From NCBI RefSeq assembly GCF_025399895.1, contig NZ_JAODUA010000003.1, forward strand, positions 372,001 through 436,000: 64,000 nucleotides of DNA. The letters run 5' to 3'. The translations under genes were made by a program, and so were the position numbers. Source of the stretch: Streptomyces sp. ASQP_92. Its GTDB lineage: Bacteria; Actinomycetota; Actinomycetes; Streptomycetales; Streptomycetaceae. Below are positions 43,885-52,358 of this stretch, one piece after another. Position 1 is the first letter of the stretch. Each line of letters begins with the position of its first letter. The notes beneath the pieces were generated by a model. That model worked only from the letters and a program-made list of their open reading frames with translations. It ran no database searches and had not been told where the DNA came from.

Positions 43885-44499
43885 ATGTCCCGTACCCGCG
43901 CGGCCCGTTCGGTCGTCGCCGCCCTGTTCGTCCTCGCCGTCGGCGCCTCGGCCGCCGGCTGCGGCTCCGAGACCCCGAAGGCCACTCCGCCGCCGCACAT
44001 CACCGCCTCCACGGCCGCCCCGGCCTCCCCGAAGGCCGCGGCCGCGCTGCCCGCGTCCAAGCCGGTACGGGTGCGGATCCCGGCGGCAGGGGTGGACGCC
44101 GGGCCGATCCTCGACCTCGGGCTCGCCGAGGACGGCACCGTCGAGGTGCCCTCCGTCGCCGACGCGGACCGCATCGGCTGGTACGACAAGGGAGTCACCC
44201 CGGGCGAGCGGGGGCCCGCCGTCCTCATCGGGCACTTCGACACGGTCAAGGGCCCCGCGGTCCTCAAGAACGTCTCCAAGGTCAAGGTCGGCGACACCGT
44301 CTCGGTCGCCCGCGCCGACGGAAGGAGCGCCGACTTCACGGTCCGCGCGCTCGAACAGGTCGACAAGAAGACCTTCCCGACGCAGAAGGTGTACGGCGAC
44401 ACCGACCGCCCCGAGCTGCGGATCATCACCTGTGGCGGCGAGCTCACCGGCGGCCACCGGCCCGACAACATCATCGTGTACGCGGATCTGGTGGCCTGA
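43885..44499 (+). CDS. Class F sortase
   Basis: 204 residues. The N-terminal membrane signal ends in GASAAGCGS, with a lipobox-like Cys26, then a linker and the sortase fold. The catalytic triad can be seen: His117 in LIGHFDT, Cys183 in IITCGGE and Arg192 in GGHRPDN. The small size and short N-terminus fit actinobacterial class F sortases. The preceding gene ends 93 bases upstream and encodes a protein with a C-terminal anchor, the likely substrate. No LPxTG is present there, so its recognition motif is uncertain (PKGGVAAG is my candidate). Confidence 0.85.
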   Translation: MSRTRAARSVVAALFVLAVGASAAGCGSETPKATPPPHITASTAAPASPKAAAALPASKPVRVRIPAAGVDAGPILDLGLAEDGTVEVPSVADADRIGWYDKGVTPGERGPAVLIGHFDTVKGPAVLKNVSKVKVGDTVSVARADGRSADFTVRALEQVDKKTFPTQKVYGDTDRPELRIITCGGELTGGHRPDNIIVYADLVA

Positions 44500-44537
44500 G
44501 GGAAACCGGCGCGTGGGGCGTGAGGCAGAATCGGGCC

Positions 44538-45173
44538 ATGACGAGCCCCACGCCGCCCGCCGAGCCGGCCTACGCCGACCGGACCTACCGCTCAGCCGCC
44601 GGTATCGCCGGCGGCGCGCTGCTGCTCGCGATCGGCATCTGGCTCGGCGTCGACGCCGTGCTCCAGGGGCACGGCAACGCGCCCTGGCTGGCGCTCGCCG
44701 TGCTGCTGTGCGCGGTGCCCCTGATCGTCGCGTTCAGCTTCCGCCCCGCGGTGTTCGCGAGCGCCGACCGGCTGCTCGTACGCAACCCGTTCCGCACGAT
44801 CACGCTGCCCTGGGCATCCGTCGCGGACGTACGGGCCGGTTACTCCAGCGAGGTCTTCGACCAGTCGGGCGGCAAGTACCAGCTGTGGGCGATCCCGGTC
44901 TCGCTGCGCCAGCGCAAGCGGGCCGCCCGCCGGCAGGTACGGGACGCCACGGTCGACGGGCAGAGCGGGGTCTCGGTGACCGCCGACGTCACGGACACCA
45001 AGGCGCGGATGGCGCCCACCGACCAGTCCGTCCTGACCCTGCGCGAACTCGCCGAGCAGGGCGCCTCGCGCGAGGGCGCCCAGGGACCGGTGAGCGTCCG
45101 CTGGGCGTACGAGGTCATCGCGCCCGCCGTCGCCGGGGCCGTCCTGTTCGTGGTCCTGCTGGCCATCGGCTGA
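44538..45173 (+). CDS. PH-domain membrane protein (DUF-type), function unknown
   Basis: 211 residues with three hydrophobic segments: GGALLLAIGIWLGVDAVLQG, LALAVLLCAVPLIVAFSFRP and AGAVLFVVLLAIG at the end. A loop of about 110 residues contains LLVRNPFRTITLPWASVADV, typical of bacterial PH-domain membrane proteins of the Rv0955-like/PH_6 type. ATG 44538 lies 38 bases from the sortase stop. No specific role is known. Confidence 0.75.
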   Translation: MTSPTPPAEPAYADRTYRSAAGIAGGALLLAIGIWLGVDAVLQGHGNAPWLALAVLLCAVPLIVAFSFRPAVFASADRLLVRNPFRTITLPWASVADVRAGYSSEVFDQSGGKYQLWAIPVSLRQRKRAARRQVRDATVDGQSGVSVTADVTDTKARMAPTDQSVLTLRELAEQGASREGAQGPVSVRWAYEVIAPAVAGAVLFVVLLAIG

Positions 45174-45212
45174 GAGCGAAACGGCGCCTGCCCCGGCCCC
45201 ACGGCGGTCCCG

Positions 45213-46439
45213 TCACGGCGGTCCCGGCCACACCATGAGCATGTACGCGCCCAGCCACGCCGACGACACGGCGGCCGACCCCAGCACGAGGGCGGTCACC
45301 GTGCGGCGGGCCCGGGACAGGGCGAGTGCGAGCGGGAGCAGCAGCGGGAATCCGGGGAGCAGGAAGCGGGCCCGGGGGAAGTAGACGCCGCCGCTGCCGA
45401 GGACGACCAGCAGCAGGGCGCCCGTGAAGACCAGCAGGACCAGCGGCTGGCGGTCGGCGAGCGAGAGCACGTACAGCACTGCGGAGACGATCAGGACCAG
45501 AGTGACCACGACCAGGAACAGCGGCGGCCGGTTCGCGTACACCAGCAGATCCCGCATCTCGCGCAGGGTGCCGACGCCGCCGTCCCACTCGTTGGTCCAC
45601 CGCTTCTGCACGGCGAAGTAGCCGTCCCAGCGGCCGACCCGCAGCCCCACCCAGGCCACATAGGCGCACCAGCCGAGCGGCGCGAGCAGGCCGCCGAGCA
45701 CCGGCCGCCACGCCAGGCGCCGGGCGCGTACGAGGGCGGCCAGGGCGGTCAGCGAGACGGCGGCCGCGAGGGCGATGCCGGTCGGACGGGTCAGGCCCGC
45801 GAGCGCCGCGAGCGAGCCCGCCCAGACCCAGCGCCCGGTCAGCGCGCAGTACAGCGCCCAGGCCGTCAGCGCCGTGAACAGGGACTCGGTGTAGCCCATC
45901 CACTGGACCACGCCCACCGGCAGCGCGGCCCACAGCACCGTGAGCAGGGTGGCGGTGCGCCGGCCGTGCAGGCGGTCGCCGACCGCGAACACCCCGCCCG
46001 CGGCGACCAGCGAGAACACGATCGCGAGCGCCAGGGCGACACTGGCCCGCGAGCCCGGGGTGACGGCGGCGACCGCCTTCACGAGCACCGGGTACAGCGG
46101 GAAGAAGGCCAGATCGCTGGGCTCGTCGGTGCCCGGCGGGGACGGTTCGTAGCCGTGGGCCGCGATGCCGAGGTACCAGTTGGAGTCCCAGGACTTGGCG
46201 AGCACCGGCCACAGGCCGTGGTGGCGCAGGTGCGTCCAGCGGGCGAGGACGAGCACCCCCAGCAGGCGCACCGCGAGATGGCCGAGCAGCGCGGGCCCCG
46301 CGTACCGAAGGGCGGCGCGTACCCGCTCCCGGACCGGTGGCCGGGCGCCCGGAACGCGCTCGGCCGGATACCGGCGGGCGCCGGGGACGGGTCCGCGACG
46401 GACCGTGGTCGTCGCTGGGGGAGGCGCGGTCGGGGACAC
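45213..46439 (-). CDS. PIG-V-like membrane mannosyltransferase family protein
   Basis: 408 residues with about nine hydrophobic segments. Features of the PIG-V (GT76-like) group are ARWTHLRHHGLWPVLAKSWD, SNWYLGIAAHGYE, FFPLYPVLVKAV, VVQWMGYTESLFTALTAWAL and LAGLTRPTG. These enzymes use polyprenyl-phosphate mannose to glycosylate acceptors outside the membrane. GTG 46439 was chosen for GGAG 8 bases upstream; a longer reading to 46529 has poor initiation signals. Its substrate is unknown. Confidence 0.8.
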   Translation of the reverse strand: MSPTAPPPATTTVRRGPVPGARRYPAERVPGARPPVRERVRAALRYAGPALLGHLAVRLLGVLVLARWTHLRHHGLWPVLAKSWDSNWYLGIAAHGYEPSPPGTDEPSDLAFFPLYPVLVKAVAAVTPGSRASVALALAIVFSLVAAGGVFAVGDRLHGRRTATLLTVLWAALPVGVVQWMGYTESLFTALTAWALYCALTGRWVWAGSLAALAGLTRPTGIALAAAVSLTALAALVRARRLAWRPVLGGLLAPLGWCAYVAWVGLRVGRWDGYFAVQKRWTNEWDGGVGTLREMRDLLVYANRPPLFLVVVTLVLIVSAVLYVLSLADRQPLVLLVFTGALLLVVLGSGGVYFPRARFLLPGFPLLLPLALALSRARRTVTALVLGSAAVSSAWLGAYMLMVWPGPP

Positions 46440-46600
46440 TGCGACGGCTCCTTGGCTCGGGCACGGCGGGAGGCACGCCGTCAGGCGCGGCGAGGGACCG
46501 CGACGAGTACGGCGAGAGGTACGGGCCACCCTTGCTCGCGCGTCCCCGCCCGATGCGGCACCGCTGCGTCAACTGCCGTACGAAATCACCCGAAAGCAGG

Positions 46601-46634
46601 ACCGGGGCGGTGGTCTCTTGACCACCGCCCCGGT
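46601..46634 (-). terminator. Hairpin terminator after the phospho-sugar mutase gene
   Basis: Perfect 15-base-pair stem ACCGGGGCGGTGGTC with its complement and a TCTT loop, 20 bases beyond the mutase stop on the minus strand. It would end the purine phosphorylase-mutase operon. Confidence 0.85.
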
Positions 46635-46654
46635 TGCTCCGCACGCCCCGCCGA

Positions 46655-48301
46655 TCAGATGCCGGCGGCCGCCGCGAGGTCCTTCTTGATGCCGGCGAGC
46701 AGCTCCGCGCCCCGGGCGCGGGCCGCGTCCAGCTCGTCGGCCGAGCCGACCGGCACGACGACTTCCAGGTAGCACTTGAGCTTCGGCTCGGTGCCGCTCG
46801 GGCGCACGATGACCCGGGCGCCCTCCAGGTAGTAGCGCAGACCGTCAGTGGGCGGCAGCTGTTCGGTGCCCTCCGTCAGGTCCTCCGCCTTCGTGACGGC
46901 GAGACCCGCGAGCGCGGTCGGCGGCTGCTCGCGCAGCCGCGCCATCGCGTTCGAGATCACCGTCAGGTCCTCCACCCGGACCGAGAGCTGGTCGGTGGCG
47001 TGCAAGCCGTGCGCCAGGGCCAGCTCGTCGAGCAGGTCCAGGACCGTGCGGCCCTGCTCCTTGAGGAGGGAGACGAGCTCGGCGAAGGCCAGGGCGGCGG
47101 TGATGCCGTCCTTGTCGCGCACGCCCTCGGGGTCGACGCAGTAGCCCAGCGCCTCCTCGTAGCCGTAGCGCAGGTCCTCGACGCGGGCGATCCACTTGAA
47201 CCCGGTCAGCGTCTCCTCGTACCCGAGCCCCGCCGCCGCGGCGATGCGGCCGAGCAGCGAGGACGACACGATCGACTCGGCGAACACGCCGGTGACGCCC
47301 TTGGAGACCAGGTGGGCGGCGAGCAGCGCGCCGACCTCGTCACCGCGCAGCATCCGCCACTGGCCGTCCCGGTCCTTGACCGCGGCCGCGCAGCGGTCGG
47401 CGTCCGGGTCGTTGGCCAGCACGACGTCGGGGTCGACGCGGCGGGCCGTGGCGAACGCCAGGTCCATCGCGCCCGGCTCCTCCGGGTTGGGAAAGGCGAC
47501 CGTGGGGAACGCCGGGTCGGGCTCGGCCTGTTCGGCCACGAGCACCGGCTCGGGGAACCCGGCCCGCGCGAACGCGGCGAGCAGCACGTCCTTGCCGACG
47601 CCGTGCATCGCCGTGTAGACGACGTTCGCGGTGCGCGGCGAGCCCTCGGTCAACACCGCGTCCGTACGCGCCAGATAGGCGTCCAGGACCTCGTCCCCGA
47701 GCACCTCCCAGCCGCTCTCCGGGCGCGGTACGTCGTGCAGCGAGGCGACGGCGGCGATCTCGGCGGCGATCTCCGCGTCGGCCGGCGGCACGATCTGCGA
47801 GCCGTCGCCGAGGTACACCTTGTAGCCGTTGTCCCGCGGCGGGTTGTGGCTCGCGGTGACCTCGACGCCGGCGACGGCGCCCAAGTGCCTTATGGCGTAG
47901 GCCAGTACGGGCGTCGGCAGCGGCCGGGGGAGCACCGTCGCGCGCAGGCCCGCGCCGACCATGACGGCCGCGGTGTCCCGCGCGAAGTCGGCGGACTTGT
48001 AGCGCGCGTCGTAGCCGATGACGACGAGCCCGTCGCCCTGCCCCTTCGCCTTGAGGTACGCGGCGAGCCCGGCGGCGGCGCGGATGACGACCGAACGGTT
48101 CATCCGCATCGGCCCGGCGCCCAGCTCGCCGCGCAGCCCGGCGGTACCGAACTGAAGCGTGCCGCTGAACCGCGCGGCCAGCTCCGCCGCGTGCTCGGCG
48201 TCCGCCGAACTCTCGATGAGCTTGGCCAGCTCGTCGCGCGTCTCGCTGTCGGGGTCCTCGGCGAGCCAGGCCTTGGCCCGCGCGATCAGGTCCTGCGTCA
48301 C
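46655..48301 (-). CDS. Phospho-sugar mutase (alpha-D-phosphohexomutase family), candidate phosphopentomutase
   Basis: 548 residues. Signature regions are ASHNPPRDNGYKVYLGDGSQ (phosphoserine loop in ASHNP), DPDADRCAA (metal-binding DPDADR), an EALGY substrate loop and the C-terminal VIVRPSGTEPKLKCYLEVVV. The family converts hexose-1- to hexose-6-phosphate or pentose-1- to pentose-5-phosphate. It follows the purine nucleoside phosphorylase by 56 bases on the same strand. No DeoB-type phosphopentomutase is seen nearby, so conversion of (deoxy)ribose-1-phosphate to the 5-phosphate for DeoC is the role I infer. Confidence 0.88.
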   Translation of the reverse strand: MTQDLIARAKAWLAEDPDSETRDELAKLIESSADAEHAAELAARFSGTLQFGTAGLRGELGAGPMRMNRSVVIRAAAGLAAYLKAKGQGDGLVVIGYDARYKSADFARDTAAVMVGAGLRATVLPRPLPTPVLAYAIRHLGAVAGVEVTASHNPPRDNGYKVYLGDGSQIVPPADAEIAAEIAAVASLHDVPRPESGWEVLGDEVLDAYLARTDAVLTEGSPRTANVVYTAMHGVGKDVLLAAFARAGFPEPVLVAEQAEPDPAFPTVAFPNPEEPGAMDLAFATARRVDPDVVLANDPDADRCAAAVKDRDGQWRMLRGDEVGALLAAHLVSKGVTGVFAESIVSSSLLGRIAAAAGLGYEETLTGFKWIARVEDLRYGYEEALGYCVDPEGVRDKDGITAALAFAELVSLLKEQGRTVLDLLDELALAHGLHATDQLSVRVEDLTVISNAMARLREQPPTALAGLAVTKAEDLTEGTEQLPPTDGLRYYLEGARVIVRPSGTEPKLKCYLEVVVPVGSADELDAARARGAELLAGIKKDLAAAAGI

Positions 48302-48357
48302 GTTGTCAGCCTTTCGGGAGGGGCTTGGAAGGGCTTGGAAGTGCTTGTGGGGAAGGC

Positions 48358-49182
48358 TCAGATGCGGTCGAGTACCCGCGTGAGCAGCTCGCCCATGCGC
48401 GCCGCCGAGTCGCGGCCGGCCTGGAGCACCTCTTCGTGGTTGAGCGGCTCACCGGTCAGACCGGCGGCGAGGTTGGTGACGAGCGAGATCCCGAGGACCT
48501 CCGCGCCGGCCTCGCGGGCCGCGATGGCCTCCAGGACGGTCGACATGCCGACCAGGTCGCCGCCGAGCACGCGGACCATGTTGATCTCGGCCGGGGTCTC
48601 GTAGTGCGGGCCGGGGAACTGGACGTAGACGCCCTCTTCCAGGGTCTCGTCGACCTCCTTGCACAGCGCGCGAAGGCGCGGCGAGTACAGGTCGGTGAGG
48701 TCCACGAAGTTGGCGCCGATGATCGGCGAGGTGGCCGTCAGGTTGATGTGGTCGCTGATGAGGACCGGCTGGCCCGGGCGCATGCCCTCGCGCAGACCGC
48801 CGCAGCCGTTGGTCAGCACGATGGTCTTGCAGCCCGCGGCGACGGCGGTGCGCACGCCGTGCGCGACGGAGGCGACGCCCCGGCCCTCGTAGAAGTGGGT
48901 GCGGCCGAGGAAGACCAGGATCCGCTTGTCACCGATCTTGTACGAGCGGATCTTGCCGCCGTGGCCCTCGACGGCCGGCGCCGGGAAGCCCGGCAGCTCG
49001 GTCACGGGGAACTCGGCCTCGGGGGCGCCGAGCGCGTCGACGGCCGGCGCCCAGCCGGAGCCCATCACCAGGGCGACGTCGTGGGTCTCGGCGCCGGTGA
49101 GCTCGCGCAGGCGCGCGGCGGCGGCGTCGGCGGCGGCGTGGGGGTCGTCCTGGAGCAGGTCCGGGGTGGCAGATGCGTTCAC
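48358..49182 (-). CDS. Purine nucleoside phosphorylase
   Basis: 274-residue trimeric-type purine nucleoside phosphorylase that cleaves (deoxy)inosine and (deoxy)guanosine. Motifs are VMGSGWAP (phosphate loop), [50 protein letters not shown] and GMSTVLEA, with the substrate Asn in [13 protein letters not shown] 49182 is used. The start is about 114 bases downstream of the CTACGCGCGTAG palindrome, farther than in the other genes. It leads an operon with the phospho-sugar mutase. Confidence 0.94.
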   Translation of the reverse strand: MNASATPDLLQDDPHAAADAAAARLRELTGAETHDVALVMGSGWAPAVDALGAPEAEFPVTELPGFPAPAVEGHGGKIRSYKIGDKRILVFLGRTHFYEGRGVASVAHGVRTAVAAGCKTIVLTNGCGGLREGMRPGQPVLISDHINLTATSPIIGANFVDLTDLYSPRLRALCKEVDETLEEGVYVQFPGPHYETPAEINMVRVLGGDLVGMSTVLEAIAAREAGAEVLGISLVTNLAAGLTGEPLNHEEVLQAGRDSAARMGELLTRVLDRI

Positions 49183-49266
49183 TGAGTCTCTCGCCTCGCG
49201 AAGGAACGTCGTCCCGCCCGGTGACTGTCCGGCCGGGTCCGGGGGATTTCCCCCGGTAAAGAAGAA

Positions 49267-49284
49267 TTACGCGCACGAGCGTAA
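49267..49284. promoter_or_regulatory. TTACGC-N6-GCGTAA palindrome near purine phosphorylase promoter
   Basis: Inverted repeat TTACGC-GCACGA-GCGTAA lies 12 bases from the CTACGCGCGTAG copy and 85 bases upstream of the start codon. It shares half-sites with the main palindrome and could be a second binding position. Confidence 0.5.
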
Positions 49285-49295
49285 CCGCTGAAGTC

Positions 49296-49307
49296 CTACG
49301 CGCGTAG
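49296..49307. promoter_or_regulatory. Nucleoside-regulon palindrome before purine nucleoside phosphorylase
   Basis: Perfect CTACGCGCGTAG palindrome, about 114 bases upstream of the phosphorylase start. Its distance suggests the promoter lies between 49190 and 49310 with a leader of about 70-100 bases. Confidence 0.7.
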
Positions 49308-49367
49308 ATGTGCAGGATAACGGACCTGCCGAATCCGTTTGTGGCTTCCCACGAAATCGCCCCGCGG

Positions 49368-49686
49368 GTGAAGGGGGCCCGGTCCGCGTGGCCTGCCGTG
49401 GTGACCGCGCCCGCCACCAGCCCTGCCAGGGGCGCGGGGAACTGCGCGAACGGCCCCCACCGGGCCGCGGGTGAAGGGGGCCCGGTCCGCGTGGCCTGCC
49501 GTGGTGACCGCGCTCGCCACCAGCCCTGCCAGGGGCGCGGGGAACTGCGCGAACGGCCCCCACCGGGCCGCGGGTGAAGGGCGGCCGGTCCGCATGGCCC
49601 GCCGTGGTGACCGCGCCCGCCACCAGCCCCGCCAGGGGCGCGGGGAACTGCGCGAACGGCCCCCACCGGGCCGCGGGTGAAGGGAG
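49368..49686. repeat. 103-base tandem repeat, three copies plus a fragment
   Basis: Units at 49368-49470, 49471-49573 and 49574-49676, then a 10-base fragment. Copies 1 and 2 are almost identical; copy 3 differs at several places. Each holds GCCAGGGGCGCGGGGAACTG, a block shared with the dispersed repeats at 54 and 58 kb. No gene uses it, although every frame is open for long stretches because of the high GC content. Confidence 0.85.
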
Positions 49687-49734
49687 TCTTGAGGGTCCGG
49701 TGCCCGAGGAGGGGGGCGACTTCTTCGTCTGCGG

Positions 49735-50089
49735 GCCGTGCGTGGCTGGTCGCGCAGTTCCCCGCGCCCCTGAGGGGCTGGTGGTCGCGCAGCCTCAAGC
49801 GTTCGGCACCCCCGCGCCCCTGAGGGGCTGGTGGTGCGCCCCGGCCCGAGCGTTCGGCCCCGCCCTCAAGGGGGTTGCAGGGCGCCCGGCCCCAAGCGTT
49901 CGGCACCCCCGCGCCCCTGAGGGGCTGGTGGTGCGCCCGGCCCGAGCGTTCGGTCCCCCGCCCTCAAGGGGGTTGCAGGGGGCCCGGCCCCGAGCGTTCG
50001 GCACCCCCGCGCCCCTGAGGGGGTTGCAGGGGGCCCGGCCCCGAGCGTTCGGCACCCCCGCGCCCCTGAGGGGGTTGCAGGGGGCCCGG
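49735..50089. repeat. Degenerate array of roughly 50-60-base GC-rich repeats
   Basis: The core GCGTTCGGCACCCCCGCGCC followed by CCTGAGGGG and a GCCCGGCCCC segment recurs about six times, ending at the stop of the cyclotransferase gene. Spacing is irregular and units are shuffled. Together with the 103-base repeats it fills the 910-base gap between purine phosphorylase and the next gene. Confidence 0.72.
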
Positions 50090-50092
50090 GTC

Positions 50093-50530
50093 TCAGCAGG
50101 GGCGTTTGCGGAGTTCCATCACGTAGTCGTGCGGCGCGCCCGCGGACTCCGCCGCGTCGGCCAGCTCCCCGAGGTAGCGCGCCGAAGGAAGACCGCCCTC
50201 GTACCCGTTCAGGACGTACAGCCAGGCCGCGTCCTCGCCGTCCAGGGTGTGCACCCGCACCCGCATCCGGCGGTAGATGTCGAGGCCGACGCCCTCCCAC
50301 CGGTCCATCGACTCCTCGTCGAGCGGCGCGATGTCGTACAGGGCGACGAAGACCTGGGAGCGGGGGGCCTCGACGATCGTCGCGAGCGCGCCCTCCCAGC
50401 CCATCTGCTCTCCGCCGAACGTCAGGCGCCAGCCGTTGAGCCAGCCGGTGCCGCGCAACGGAGAGTGCGGGGCGCGGCGGGTCATCAGCCGCGGATCCAG
50501 GTTGCCGGCGTACGCGGCGTAGAGCGACAT
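50093..50530 (-). CDS. Gamma-glutamylcyclotransferase-like protein
   Basis: 145 residues of the GGCT/AIG2 fold. The N-terminal binding loop reads YAAYAGNLDP, in place of the usual YGSNL, then RLTFGGEQMGWEGALATIVE and VFVALYDIAPLDEESMDRWE carry the likely catalytic Glu. These enzymes release 5-oxoproline from gamma-glutamyl compounds; small members often have other unknown substrates. ATG 50530 is the start. The 3' end touches the repeat array. Confidence 0.85.
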   Translation of the reverse strand: MSLYAAYAGNLDPRLMTRRAPHSPLRGTGWLNGWRLTFGGEQMGWEGALATIVEAPRSQVFVALYDIAPLDEESMDRWEGVGLDIYRRMRVRVHTLDGEDAAWLYVLNGYEGGLPSARYLGELADAAESAGAPHDYVMELRKRPC

Positions 50531-50764
50531 GGTGTCGAGGGTACGACAGTGGCCCGCGGGGGCCGCTCGCACCGCCCGCCACCACGGGGGCCCCGCCGTA
50601 TCCCGCCGTAACCCGCCATGGCGGCCGAATGGCGCCCCCGGGGCGAGGACACGGGAAGCGTGCGGGACAATGAAGTACGTACTGCGTTCCCCCGGGGCCC
50701 CGCCCCGGACCCCCGGCCGGGCGGGCAGGCAGGCCGGGATCGACACTACGAGGCGGACTTTTTC

Positions 50765-52204
50765 GTGACGCGGATCGTGATCATCGGTGGCGGACCGGGC
50801 GGATACGAGGCGGCCCTGGTGGGCGCCCAGCTCGGTGCGGAGGTGACCGTCGTGGACTGCGACGGTCTGGGCGGGGCGTCGGTGCTCACCGACTGCGTGC
50901 CGTCGAAGACCCTGATCGCGACGGCCGAGGTGATGACCACCTTCGACTCTTCGTACGAGGAGTTGGGCATCCTCGTCGCCGACGACACGCCTCCCGAGGA
51001 GCAGTCCGCCCGCGTCGTCGGCGTGGACCTCGGCAAGGTCAACCGGCGGGTGAAGCGCCTCGCGCTCGCCCAGTCCCACGACATCACCGCCTCGGTGACC
51101 CGCGCGGGCGCCCGGGTCATGCGCGGCCGCGGCCGGCTCGCCGGACCGCAGGGCATCGACGGCACCCGCGACGTGATCGTCACGGCCGCCGACGGCACCG
51201 AGGAGATGCTGACCTGCGAGGCCGTGCTCATCGCCACCGGCGGAAGCCCGCGCGAGCTGCCCGACGCGCAGCCCGACGGCGAGCGCATCCTCAACTGGAC
51301 GCAGGTGTACGACCTGGACGAACTGCCCGAGGAGCTCATCGTGGTCGGCTCCGGCGTCACCGGCGCCGAGTTCGCGGGCGCCTACCAGGCGCTCGGCTCC
51401 AAGGTCACCCTCGTCTCCTCCCGCGACCGCGTGCTGCCCGGCGAGGACCCGGACGCGGCCGCGGTCCTGGAGGACGTGTTCCGCCGCCGCGGCATGAACG
51501 TCATGGCCCGCTCGCGCGCCGAGTCCGCCAAGCGCGTCGGCGACCGCGTCGAGGTCACCCTCTCCGACGGCCGCGTCATCAGCGGCAGCCACTGCCTGAT
51601 GGCCGTCGGCGCGATCCCCAACACCGCCAACATGGGCCTCGTGGAGTCGGGCGTACGCCTCAAGGAGTCCGGCCACATCTGGACCGACAAGGTCTCGCGC
51701 ACCTCCGCCCCCGGCGTGTACGCGGCCGGCGACGTGACCGGCATCTTCGCGCTCGCCTCGGTCGCCGCCATGCAGGGCCGCATCGCGATGTACCACTTCC
51801 TCGGCGACGCGGTGGCCCCGCTGAACCTGAAGACGGTCTCCTCCAACGTCTTCACCGACCCCGAGATCGCCACCGTCGGCTACACCCAGGCCGACGTCGA
51901 CGCCGGCAAGATCGACGCCCGGGTCGTGAAGCTGCCGCTGCTGCGCAACCCGCGCGCCAAGATGCAGGGCATCCGGGACGGCTTCGTCAAGATCTTCTGC
52001 CGCCCGGGCACCGGCATCATCGTCGGCGGCTGTGTCGTCGCCCCGCGCGCGAGCGAACTGATCCACCCCATCTCGATCGCGGTCGACAACAACCTGACGG
52101 TGGAACAGATCGCGAACGCGTTCACCGTGTACCCGTCGCTGTCCGGCTCGATCGCCGAGGTGGCCCGCCAGCTCCACACCCGCAAGAAGGCCGGAGAGGC
52201 GTAA
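50765..52204 (+). CDS. lpdA: NAD(P)H-quinone dehydrogenase, LpdA type (not a true lipoamide dehydrogenase)
   Basis: 479-residue flavoprotein of the pyridine nucleotide-disulphide oxidoreductase family. It has the FAD site IVIIGGGPGGYEAALVGAQL and NAD site VVGSGVTGAEFAGAY. The redox-active CxxxxC is broken: the stretch reads GGASVLTDCVPSK with only one cysteine. The C-terminal H-x4-E pair is also missing (FTVYPSLSGS). These losses match M. tuberculosis LpdA (Rv3303c), which reduces quinones rather than lipoamide. GTG 50765 has GAGGCGG upstream. Despite common annotation it should not serve pyruvate dehydrogenase. Confidence 0.88.
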   Translation: MTRIVIIGGGPGGYEAALVGAQLGAEVTVVDCDGLGGASVLTDCVPSKTLIATAEVMTTFDSSYEELGILVADDTPPEEQSARVVGVDLGKVNRRVKRLALAQSHDITASVTRAGARVMRGRGRLAGPQGIDGTRDVIVTAADGTEEMLTCEAVLIATGGSPRELPDAQPDGERILNWTQVYDLDELPEELIVVGSGVTGAEFAGAYQALGSKVTLVSSRDRVLPGEDPDAAAVLEDVFRRRGMNVMARSRAESAKRVGDRVEVTLSDGRVISGSHCLMAVGAIPNTANMGLVESGVRLKESGHIWTDKVSRTSAPGVYAAGDVTGIFALASVAAMQGRIAMYHFLGDAVAPLNLKTVSSNVFTDPEIATVGYTQADVDAGKIDARVVKLPLLRNPRAKMQGIRDGFVKIFCRPGTGIIVGGCVVAPRASELIHPISIAVDNNLTVEQIANAFTVYPSLSGSIAEVARQLHTRKKAGEA

Positions 52205-52358
52205 CTCCCCTGCTGGGGCGGGGGGTTGGCGAGTGCGGCGCGGGGCCCGAGAGGCCGTAACGGGGCGTATACCACTCGACAGCCCCCTTTGGGTGCACCT
52301 TCTGTTATTCGGCGCAAACTGCTGAGAATATTCGGCCGCCCAGGTTACTGTCAGTTTC

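Noticed and set aside
48302..48357. Separate promoter palindrome for the phospho-sugar mutase
   Set aside because: The 56-base gap after purine phosphorylase shows no CTACGCGCGTAG-like site; a shared transcript is simpler.
49368..50089. CRISPR-like array
   Set aside because: Repeats are contiguous or irregular with no unique spacers, units are too long and variable, and no cas gene is near.
49574..50611. A long plus-strand protein running through the repeats
   Set aside because: Its sequence is only translated repeat units, then the antisense of the cyclotransferase gene.
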